Positions 45,501 to 57,500 of a stretch of DNA of 64,000 nucleotides are shown here, piece after piece. Within the stretch, counting starts at the first letter, position 1, and every line of letters begins with the position of its first letter. The notes under the pieces are model-generated. The model did not search any database. It was not told where the DNA came from and was given only the letters and a program-made list of their open reading frames with translations. The DNA is from Uloborus plumipes (taxonomy: Eukaryota; Arthropoda; Arachnida; Araneae; Uloboridae), in assembly GCA_038373865.1 (NCBI GenBank), contig JAXGGA010002271.1:1-64000 (forward strand). Reading direction: 5' to 3'. The translations under genes and the position numbers were made by a program.

Positions 45501-48500
45501 TGTTCAGCTACTATTAGTCACTAGATATTTATCTTTTGAACTTCTCTTTGCTTTTCTTTTATACTAAAAAAAAGGTAACTAAATATTCTATATATTCTAT
45601 TTAGCAAACAAATACGTATTTTAAAAATATGAAGAGTTAGTTTTTACAATGAACGGCAGTAATATGAATTGCATTGAGCTTTATGGAAAATTAAAGACAA
45701 AGCAAAACTTAGAGTTATTACAGAAGTAAAATCAAGTAGTAAATTGATTTTAAGAAAGAAAGAAAGAGAGAAAGAGAATTTTCCGACATTATATTAGAAT
45801 AATTATTTTGTTATATTTAAGAAAATGTAGTTTTTCTCCCCTAAAGATATTGAAAATTGATTTTTATTTGTTTTAGGCTAACTTCTTATAGTTAGTTCAA
45901 GTAGTTGATTTTAATTCCATGTCTACTCAATTGTAATCAAAATTTTTGTTAATGACTCATTAAAATTATTTTGCACACATTCAAATTTCCCCACTGGTAC
46001 GTCTATGATCATTGTGTTTTTTTTTCTTCATGTATATTTGTGACAAAGGTTTGATATTAAAGTCAAGATTGTGAAAAGTTCAACTTTTAGACTTCATTTC
46101 TCGATCCCCCTTTCCATAAGGCTGTCCCGTACTTACAGTTCTTAAATCTGGTTCTCTGGCAACCCTGGTTCTAAGTGTCACTCTTTTCCCCTGCATTGTT
46201 TCTTTTCTCTCTGACGATCGATTTATGTCAATCGTTTGTTATTTGTTAGACTAAAAAAAAAAAAAATGAATGATCATAATTTGCAAAAGAATGCAGAATA
46301 TTTCTAATCTTTTTGTTTTCCTATTTTTCCAACACATTTTTGAAATCCCCGTTGCCCCATATAAGGCCCTCAAAATGCAGAATTTTCAATCTTTTTTTCA
46401 AAAATTTCAAAAACCCCCGACCTTCTTAAAACTTATTATATTCTACCCCATTTGTAAGAGTTCATAGCATTTCTTTCATGATTACTGTACCCCAATAAAG
46501 GTGAGTCCAAAAAAAAAAAAAAAAAAACACCTACACAAGAAAAATAAAATAAAAAAACACATGAAAAGACGTGGCGGGGGGGGGGGGGGTCAGCAAGGAA
46601 AAAGACTCATAACACACAAAAATGTATGTATGTATGTATGTTTAGACAATAGGAAAACTGGGGCCTCGCCGAAATTTTTTCCTATATACGGTCTTGGCTG
46701 TACGGTGCCACCAGACAGATACACATACACATCAAACTTATAACTCCCTTCCTTGTTGCGTCAGGTGTTGATAACTCTTCAAAGGAATAGGCTCTAAAAA
46801 CAAACAATAATACCGCTCTTCTCAAAATATTATCTACTTTCTGCCCCCCCCCCCCATACACGCAAAGAAAAATAGTTTTTCAGCACATAATTCAGTAAAA
46901 AAAATCCTGGGAGGGGGGAGCCGGAAAGTGGTACAGGAAAGGGCCCCCTTCCAGTACCTAGCCGACAACCCCAAGAAGAGCCAGTCCGGGCCTGAACATG
47001 GCTATACTTCGCAGCAGCTTAACTTGGCAGTGACGTCACTACGGGCGGAGCCAATAAGAGCTCACAAGCAGTCAGCGGTCTCCTCTAATTCGCCAAGTAG
47101 GCTGTGAAGTTTTATCTAGCTCGTTTTTCATAGGCTAATGTCACGCTGTTGGCTCCGCCCGTAGTGACGTCACTGGCAAGTATACCATTCAAAAATGCTA
47201 CACCCCTTTCCCGACCTTAACCTTGACATGTGACCTTTTCCCAAATCCTCTTGTCCACTAAACATTCGGCAGTCGGATCGCCGGGGGCGTAGAAGGGGGG
47301 TGGTATTATACTCTCAGCCACTTAAAATTCGGCTGTGAGATAGCCAGGGACGAAGGTCTTGTCCTCTTGTCCACTAAAAGTTCGGCAATAAATTGGGGAG
47401 GAAGAGGGATGGGAGGTATTGTTAACGATACCTAAGGTATTTTTAGCCCCAATTAGGGCGCTTTTACACTTGACGACACGACAACGACGAAAGTCGGACG
47501 GTAATACAGCAACGATAAGTACCGTGTCGTGTCGTTTATAGCACTGCTTTTCCACTCAAACGATATCGTTTCTCCGAACGGGTCATTTTCCATCGCATTT
47601 CATTTCGAGATAGCACTGTGCTCACACGTATATTATTATGGCTCCTCCATTTATCAGATTACGACTGTTATATTTACTTTACTTCCAGAAAAAGAAAACA
47701 AATGAAAAATACGATATTGAGTGCATGATATTCACAACTTTATTACATTCTCACTCACCTTGTTTACTAAGAACGAAACGCATACTATCTGCTGGAATTG
47801 CAGAGCGATAAATGGCGGATCTAACTCCCAAAAGTTTGCCATAGAACTTTTTAAAATTAAGTCCACAGTTCGCCATGATATAAGTTGGTCGTCGCAATAT
47901 AGTTTTGTTTTGTTTTCGTAATTGTAGTGCTCTTTAGTACTAAGCGAGTGCATCCCCATTTCGTTATGATGAAGAGAATTCGTTAACAAATATGTTTCGT
48001 TGTCAATCGTCTCTTCGTTGACACCATCGCTTCTTTGCGAATAGATTCGCCATTTATCCCTCGGCGGCGCCAACACTGTCAGAATGAAAACTTGAGTTTT
48101 TTTTTTGTTGCATTAAAAATCGTCTGAGCAACAATAATGAAACAAAATACCAACTAAAATGAATAAAATTGTTTTATTGCTACATCTTTTGTTTATCGTC
48201 TGCAAATTGAAGCTTATATTTATTAATAAAGAGATGTCGAATTTAAACGCAATTGCTATATAGTTCGAAGAAAGTAAACAGATGGATGAGTATCGTCCCG
48301 ATTTTAAAGGAGAGACGGATGCCATCCGACACGAATGGGACGACAAACGACAGCGTTCGGTCGGAGACGGCAGAATCGTCCTGGAATCGGGAGATGGAAA
48401 AGCGCATAGCATATTTTAATGCATTTTGCGTGCTCCAATGTCGGATGACGACAATCGCTTACGATTTATCGTTGCCGTGTCGGTAAGTGTAAAAGCGCCC

Positions 48501-51500
48501 TTAAGCTGCTTGTGGCTGGTTGCACCACGTTACGAAAAAGAAACTGAAGTGAAAACTGGGTTGCCAACTCCCAAAACTCGGCTCCCCTAAAACCGAACAA
48601 AAAAACCCCTAAATTCCCAAATCATCAAAGTAATGACTAAAAAAAAAAAAAAAAAAAAAGGGGTCGCGGATGTATCCTGGAGGTAATGACAAAGGAAAAA
48701 GAGAGGTCCAAACCCACCTGCGGGCGAAATTGTGGGGGTGATGAGCAAAAAAAAAACAAAAACAAAAAAAGGTCCTCACTTCTGTGGGATACCCCTAGAT
48801 TTCCCCCCAAAAATATTTTCCCCCTAAAAAAACCCCATTCGGAAATTTTCCCCCTAAATTTAGGGGGAAAACCCCTAAGTTGGCAACCCTGAGTGAAAAT
48901 CGCGGCAGCAAATTTGTTTCAAAATTTGCAATTTCGATAATTCCGCTGTACTAAACACGCGATCCTAAAAACAGAAAAATCTCTCGCAGGATTTAGTAAA
49001 TTGTGCATTTCTGACGTAAAGTTCGTTTTTTTACTTTATTTCTCCGTATAAATGGTTATTATAGCCTCGCAGCACTCGAATAAAATCGCGTTTCCGAAAT
49101 GACGTCGCGTTTTAGTTTGGTCATATTTGCAAGTTTAAGCGGAAATGACCATTCCGAAATAAAATTTTCTTCATAAAACGTATGAATGGGAAAAAATATG
49201 GCTCTTTTGCGTCAAAATACATTTAGACAATGAAGGAAAATATATCGCTTCTTTAATAGAAACATGTGCCTCGCCAAAAATAGCGCACCTAGTTTGAGAT
49301 TTTAATCCTTTTGCATCTTGATAATGTTTCAATTATTTTTGAAGTTTTGAGGCGTTTTGTTATTTGTTAATGTAACTTGGCTCATTTTATACAGTAATTT
49401 TGTAATGTATGTATTAATATAATTTTAATTGCTCATTGTAATATTAACCATTGAAACATAGCGTGGCTCATGCCACCAAAAAGCACGTGGCTCACCGAAT
49501 TATACGGGCCGTGTTTGAGCTATCAATCTTTTTGCATCCTGATAATATTTTTTTATTTTGGAACTTTTGAGACTTATGTTATCTGCTACCACAACATGTC
49601 TCACTTTGCTCATTAATTGAGGGTTTTTTTTCATTATTTTAGTTTTTTGTTCATATCGTACAATGTTAACCAAAAAAAAAAAAAAATGAGTTGCCGCCCG
49701 TGCGCACAAAGTCACACGTGCCTCGCCGAAAGTTGCGTACCTTGTTTGGGATTTCAATCCTTTCGCATCCTAAAAATATCTCAATTATTTTGGAATCTTT
49801 GAGGCTTTTTATTATCTACTACCGTAACTCGGCTCATATTATGTATTAATTTTGTAATTTATTTACTAATTAACCAAATTTTAATTTGTCGTTCATATCA
49901 TGTGACATGAACCTTAAAAGTAGTTCGACGCCCATGCCAACAAAGAAACACGTGATTCGACGAAAATTGCAGCCTCGTTTGAAATCTAAATCTTTTTACA
50001 TCCTGATAATATTTAAACTATTGTGGAAGTTTTGAGGGATTTTATTATCTGCTCCCATCTATACCTTAGCTCATTTTATTCTTTTGTTTAACAATCATTT
50101 TTTACTCAAGAATATTTTGCTGCTTGTTTATACTATGATTAAAACCAAAAAAGAAAGAAAAAAGTGTTTTGACACCAAAGGTCGGGTTTTTACCGAATTT
50201 TGAATGTTTGCTCTTGCTTTACATACTAAGAAAAAACAGACAAAATATTTTTGAACAGGGGTTGGCCCGAGTTTAAACCGTACTGTCCAAACTTAAATTT
50301 TATTGAAATGTTTTTGTTTTGTTTTTTTGTGAACAAGTATCAAAAACAAATAACAAAATAAATATTTTTTTTTTCCAAGTTAGAACTTATTTATTGAATT
50401 TTGAACATTCAAATATGGGTATAATCAAACTTTATTCTTGATTTTTATCATGTTCATTTGAAAATTTTTTAATTTTAAGTTTGGCTACCATTTTCTTAAA
50501 TTTGGCTACCATTTTGTGGGGTGTTCGTAGCCATTGGCTACCAATTCAAAATTTGACTGTTGAGGTATAGTAAGAACTTCAAGAAAAGCATAAATGGCTT
50601 TTACAAGAGCACACATATGTACTTCAAGACTATAAGGTATTATGAACTTAAAGAAAATAAAGGATAAAACATTTAGTTTTAAATAAGGGTAAAAAAAAGT
50701 GATAAATAATTTATGTTTATTTTTTTATGGAGAAGGCATGGATAAAATGATCTGTTTTAAGCTCTTGAGAAAAGTTAGCTAAACTTTTCTTTTTTCTACT
50801 TTATCACTTTTTCATTTTCGCCTGTTTAAAGATATATACCATCAACTCTCTCAAATTTGCAAAGCTTGACAATTTGTGGATTTTATGTCATTGATTTGTT
50901 TATTTACTATAAAGTTATCATCATCATTATCAATGAAATCATTACTTTTATGTAAAAAAGTTATGCTTCAATCTTGAAGTTTTTAGAAAGTTCTTGTTTG
51001 CATGTAATTTCAGCTAATTACTTGTGTTTTTCTTTCTTCTGAGCAACCATAATTGCTTATTGCTTTCACTTATCTTTCGTTGATGTTTCTTTGATTCTTC
51101 AGATTACCATGATGACCAGAATAGGTCTAGCTCGTTAATATTTATGTAGAGCATGGGCGTCGCTGCCTGCTGAACATTGAGGGGGACTTAGGAAAAATAG
51201 AAATGCTAGGAAAAATTCATGTTTTTTTTAAACATGTTTAGCCTTTGTAAAGACCAATGAACATTGCAATTTTCAAATAAGGACCACAAGGAGTCATATT
51301 CTGACCCGTAGCGGGGACAAAAAAGTTGGGGGGGGGGAGGGGGTATGAAATTGCCGACCTTTTTTTAATTTCAAACAGAGGGAAATGAATGGGTGCAGCT
51401 TCTTTTATAAGAGGGGAGTCATAACTAGAGCAGAGAGTTAAGAATGTGTTCCTAATCCTAAATGCATCTTTTACGCAGAAGTAAGGGGTGCCGGGGTTTC

Positions 51501-54500
51501 TCCACCGGAAATTTTTTGGAATTTGTGGTCTTAAAAATGCATTTTAAACGATCTTTGGTAATGTTATGGGAGAAGAGGTTCGCGTGCGCTCATCCGTCCA
51601 TTTTTCGATATCGAAACGTTAAAAACTCAAATATTAACTCTGACTGTGCTATGGAAAGAGGGGATCGGAGATTTTTTCAAAACTGTATTTCTAAAAACGC
51701 AATTTTAGACTATCTTTGTTGATAATACGCAGATTAGAGATTCGAGTTCCCTCTTTTCGGAAAATTATTTAAATTGTAGTCTTAAAAGCGCATTCTAAAC
51801 AATTTTTGGCAATAGTAGTAGTTGAAGAGGTTTAGAGGCGCTTTTCTAGATATTTTTGTAATTTAAAATTTTAAAAACACAATTATAGATCATATCTGAT
51901 TTTTTTAGGGAAAGGGAGGTCCGGGGGTTCTCCCCTGGAACTTTTTTTGAAAATGTAACTGTAAAAACGCAGTTTTGGACTATCTGCGTAGATGTTAGGG
52001 GAAGGGAGATTTAAGGCCCACCCTGGAACTTTTTCTAAATTGAATGGTCATGGGTTATTCCGACGAAAATGGTACAAATCATGTCCGAGACTTTAGAATT
52101 TTTTAAAATCAATTTTAATAACTACCACCCATTAAGTGTATTTTTTATTGGTTCTCCATTTCATTTTGTGCCATCAAGTATCAATTGCTTAGGTATAATC
52201 CATTTAGAAATGACACACAAAAAAATTATTTTTGTCAGAAGAAGGAGAAAATGGCGTGTTCCAGCTTCAAATTGCTAGAATTTTAAATGTGATTTAAAAT
52301 TGCTAGAATTTTAAATGTGATTTAAAATTGCTAGAATTTTAAATGTGATTTAAAATTGCTAGAATTTTAAATGTGATTTAAAATTAAACTGAAATGTAAG
52401 AACAAAATAAATGACACTGCACTGCACAAAAGATGCTTCTGACACCATTACTGCAAATTATTACGCAAATGAAAAAAAAAATTTCCCCAAAAAACACTAC
52501 TATTTATCCATGTCCCTAGATTTTCTATGTTTCGAATTGTCCACTCTGTTATATGCCTTTTGGAAATAAAATAAACAATTGCATTAAATCTGATATATTT
52601 TTAAAAAATATAGGCAGTGTAATGCCGTGTAATTGCAGACAGACTTACAGTTTTAGGCTGTTTATTCCACTTTATGCTTGTTCTATGATTCTAACTTTTC
52701 TTTGTGATTATACAGATATTTTTAAAGGCTTATTTTTCCACTCTGTTAAACAAAGTGATCAAAATATTTAAAATCATTTCATAAATAAGTCATGCACTAG
52801 TTATTTACACTTCATTATACACAAATAAATGGAAACTCAATAAAAATAAATATGATTCGTTGGTGGAAATTATTTAAATTGATAATCTTAAGTAAAGAGT
52901 TTCAGACATGATTTGTACCATTTTCGTCGGAATGACACTCATCTTTGATAACTTAAAGAGGACAGACAAATATTCGAAAAGAGTGATTTCAGTCGACTTT
53001 CAATGATGTTAGGGCAGGAATTTTCGAGAACTCTCCTTCGGAAAGAAAAGAGTAACCCCTTTAGAACAAAATATAGAACGATCCTAAATGTTGTTGACAA
53101 AAGACAGAGAGGGAAATGGAGACGCCTCTTTTTTTATTGAGAGATATGTTTATTCAAGCTGAAACAGCAAATGAATGAATAAAAAAATAGGGTTATACTC
53201 CCACATCTCACATTTTATGCTCACGTTACTTTATTCAAAATTCATGCATTTATAACAATGCAAAAGCTTAATTTAGTGCTTGAAGAAGCATTAATGTTTT
53301 TCATCCTGCTTTATCGCGTCATAATTTTTACTTTTGATGAAAACAAACAATTAGAAACGATAAAATAGAAGTTTTTAGGGGGAAGACTGTCTGAAAAGTT
53401 CTGACTTCTTAATATGCAGTGTAATTTACCACGAAAAAAAAATCCTTTTTATAATTCATCTGGCATTTTGATCTTCAACGATATGTGAGAAATCTTTCTA
53501 ATATTATTTTTTAATATAATTGATTTTTATTATTGCTTCTTACCCTCTCCTCCATACAAGCATTTGTTTTGCTTCAATTGTGCCTATGCTGAGAACGATA
53601 CTTTCACTTAATTTTGAAAGTTCAATTTTAAAATTTATATTTCTCAGCTGAAAATTAGGTTTGAAAATTTCAATTTAAAATAATTTGTAAGGAAGATAAA
53701 TAACTTGCTTTTTTTTAATGATAATTCAGTCCTTTTTACAAATTTTCATAGAAATGCAGCGATAAAATATTTTGTCGGTTCCAACTTTTTAAAATGAATT
53801 TAGTTATCTGAATAATACTCAACTAAACAAGCCTTATTATTTCATCACTTAAAAGAATTTTTGGGCATGTAATTTTTAAGTAAAAAGAAGAAGGTAATAA
53901 ACAATGGAGTTGTGTTGAATGCTAATCGATTGAACTAATGACAATTAAAATGAAGTATGTCAAAAATAGCACATGAATAGTAACTGATAAATAAAGAAAG
54001 CGCGAAAAGAATCAAATCCTATACAATAACAGCAACTGCGGCGATGATTAAAAAAAACTAAATAAATAAACGAAAAAAAAAAAAAAAGCCGCGAACCGTC
54101 ACTAACAGAAACAAAATCTTCATTTTCAATTCGCAATGAATTTACATACATTTCTTTTCTCTGTAATAAAAATACTGTACAAAGAAGTTAGAAGTCTTTC
54201 CAAAACTTTTCATTTGTACCTTCCTACGTTTGAGCTTTGATACTATTTCTAGACTTATTATGTAATATCATGAATGCAGTATAATTCTAAAAAATAAATA
54301 ATAATAAAAACATATTAAACTTATCTCAAAAGAAAACGTCGTTGATTGAACTATATGTAGAGCAAACGAATATTCGGGAATCAGTTCCAGAAGCGAATAA
54401 CGTTAATGAAACTATCTGGTCCATTCTGGTCAGTAGTGGAGATCTTACCAAAAAAAAGAAAAAAACGAAGAAAGAACACAGCTGTACAGCTGGCGGGAGA

Positions 54501-57500
54501 AAACTAGGCAGGGCGAGGCAGAGCAAGCCATAAAACCACACTCCCCCTCAGCCCACGATCCTTATCAGAGATTTTAAGGAAGCATCAGTTTCGAAGAATT
54601 TTGTCCTGTCCTAGCCATTCTAGGATCAAGTGACCTAACCAAGGAAAACACAAGAAACCCCCTCTAAGATTTATTTATTACCTACTTCTGCTGTCCCTGT
54701 CCCAGCGGGGAGTGATGGAGTGGGATATGGAAAGGGAAAGTCTCTATTGTTAAGTGGAGGAATTTGATCTAACTACGTAGTGATGGGTTTTGTAGGAGAA
54801 AAATGATCCAAACGATGCTAAAAGCACCATAAGACTCAATAACTCAGACGGTCTTTCAAGTAGATACGGAAGGTTCCGTTATTTTAGTAAAGATTGGAGT
54901 TATAATTTTATTTAGATTTAGAAATGAAAGTCCCGATTTTTTTTTTTTTTTTTCAAAATTATTATTTTAAAATATTCAGAGGGATTTCTGACGAGTTCAA
55001 AATATTGGGGGGGACATGTCCCCCTCGTCCCCCCCGCCAACGACGCCCGTGATGTAGAGTAATTTTTGTCTACATGGTTACAAATTGCCTGTGGTTTGCA
55101 GACTTTACATTAAAAAACATTTTTCGTGCAAAACCCTGTGTTTTCAGAAAAATACCTCTCTGGATGAACTTAAATTAGGAAAACATTTTCTGGACACAAA
55201 ATTTCTGGATTTCTAATTCACATCATTTAAAAACGGTAAGAAATTAAAAAATATATATGGTACCTGCTTGTAAATATAATCTTTGGTAAATATTCGGGGG
55301 CAAATTGGCAATCATAACCATATCTTTATTACCAAATTCTAAAGCTTGAGACTGAAGAAAAAAATATACTAGTGGCCAGTGGCCAGTAAGCCCAAAAAAG
55401 TTAGTGGCCAATTTGATCCTGTCTGTGGCCACTTCAAACCACGTTCCAAATATATATGGCCCAGGAGCGCCCCACAGGGAGGTCACTGGGACCTCTCAAA
55501 AATTTTCTTCATTCGACAAATTCAGGTAGACGATTCGGCAAATTCAGAAATAGTATTACATTTATGGGCAATTTTATGATCTGTCATGCAGTCAATATAT
55601 TTTAATCTGCATATATGTACATAGCAGTAATTTATAAATCATCCAATTTATCATTTGACGGTCCAAATTAAACTCCTGTTGTTATTTATCGTAGCTCAAG
55701 TATTTGTCAATCATCTGAAGAAAAGATTGAAAATGCTTGTTTTTTTTCTTGTGATACCTATCGTCTTATTCTCATAAAGTAACAATATAAGGTTTGTGTG
55801 TATGCTTTATCATTCGGCAGATTTAGAATTTTTCCCGTTCCAAAAATTTAAGTTCGGGGCGCCCCTGATATGGCCCGATAGATTAATTGACGAGTCTACT
55901 CTCTGTTGGTGCTGACCATCACTTCGGTTTTTGTCTATTTGTAAATTTCTATTCAGAATGCGTTTCAATCATGAATTTTGCCTCTATATGTTGGAAAATC
56001 AAGTTTATCTCTCAATTGATTTTATAAAAATTTAGTGCTCATGTTTTCATTACAGCAATGGTGATATGGATGAATCTTCTTCAACATCCAAAGATGCCTG
56101 TGATAGTGATCAGCATGATAGTGATGAAAGTCTGAAAGAAAGTAAATATGATAATTTTTGCTCTTTCATAAAATTCCTCTTACATTTGATAATGTTTAGG
56201 TTCATCCATAATAATACTTATCGCAATATTTATCATGTTAAAATATTGCTTCAGATTTGTTAGAATATTAGCTGTTGTCTGCATAATTAATATTTAGATC
56301 AATACACTTATAGGTATTTTTCGTCCTACACAAGTGTCACAACCCCAATTTGTATTTATTCTGTTTGCTGCTGTTTCTAAAATTTTTAAAAATATAAAGT
56401 TTCCTCTTTTTGGTATGATGCGTTTATAGGTCATTAAATTATCTTTTTTGATCTTTAAATTTTATCAAATATTTACAAATACAAATACAAATGTGAGGAC
56501 CAGTAACAGGCTCTAGGCCCAACTGGGCTGGTCCTAGTCAAATTATAGGCCCCAATGAAGATCAATGGCCCTCTTAAAGCTAGCTACTCCTTTTCTCCAT
56601 ACCACCTCTTCCGCTAAACTGTTCAAAGTTCCCACTACTCTGCTAAAATAGTAATTTTTCCGAATTTCCTGGTTAGCCTGAGATTTAAACAGCTTATAAC
56701 AATGACCCCTTGTCCTGCTTTCCGTGCAAAAATTTAGCCCTATAACATCTTTCATTTTGATAAATTTGAATAACTGAATCATGTCCCCTCTGGCTCTCCT
56801 TTGCTCAAGATTATACATGTTAAGCATTCTAAGTCTGGAATCATAGTCTACTATTTTATTCTGTTTTAAAATTTATCAGATAAAAATCAAAACTACCAGC
56901 TTTGAAGGAAGGGATCTATGGAAAGAGCTATGAACATGCTTTTAAGTAGTGGCTCCAATTGCCTTAAACTATGAAAAATTTTAGTGTAAGATATTATAAA
57001 TATAAGCTGAATATAGTGTTTTTTTTCTTCCTGCTTCAAAATCACCTGAAAATTAGTATTTTGTCCTTAAATCAGCACATCTTGAATTATATCGCAGTTT
57101 GAATTTCTATCACACTGGTGTCGTCTTCTTTTCAATCTTCAAGCAGTAATTAATTTTTTTGCTTATTTTGTATTGATGTAGTGTTTGGCTATTTTTGATA
57201 TTTTTAATTTTTTTTATTGTAAAGGTGTAGATTTATGTTAAAACTTTATTTTAGGTATTTGAAAAAAATTAAATGTTCAATTATTTTCATTTATTTGTTC
57301 TGTAGATGATTTTGAAGAAGATGATATTGTTTGGGTGAGATTAGACGATAGATTTTGGCCTGGTTTGGTAAATGTCTTCTTTTTTTATTCATATAAATTT
57401 TACACCCACTGTTGTAAATCGATATTTTGCTTTAAAACATTTAAACAGTTTCAGTTTTTATAATAACTTCCCATTATTCTGTCTCTAGGTTTTTAAATTA

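Larger units (their letters stand above)
37018..46994. mobile_element. Very large composite hAT-like element (about 10 kb with nested insertions)
   Basis: Perfect 8-bp duplication AACATGGC at 37010-37017 and 46995-47002; ends CAGGCCAGGACTGG and (reverse complement) CAGGCCCGGACTGG. Removing the nested element 38294-42278 and hAT 45118-46167 leaves about 4.9 kb. Interior: a diverged direct duplication rich in GGGGCCCC (about 37210-37850 and 37950-42400, the second split by the nested element), then 3 kb of T/A-rich sequence. No hAT transposase ORF was recognised. Confidence 0.82.
51152..55051. mobile_element. hAT-like element, 3.9 kb, with nested 4-bp-TSD MITE
   Basis: Perfect 8-bp duplication ATGTAGAG (51144-51151, 55052-55059). 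Ends CATGGGCGTCGCTG and (reverse complement) CACGGGCGTCGTTG. Interior: degenerate tandem repeats (51480-52040), the nested element 52052-52938, then AT-rich text. No transposase ORF recognised. Confidence 0.88.
36585..56055 (+). other. 19.5-kb intron of the PWWP gene
   Basis: Donor GTAAGT at 36585 and acceptor tacag at 56055; phases on both sides agree. It contains a ~10-kb composite hAT (37018-46994), a PIF-like element, several smaller hATs and tandem repeats. No host exon was recognised in it. Confidence 0.85.
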
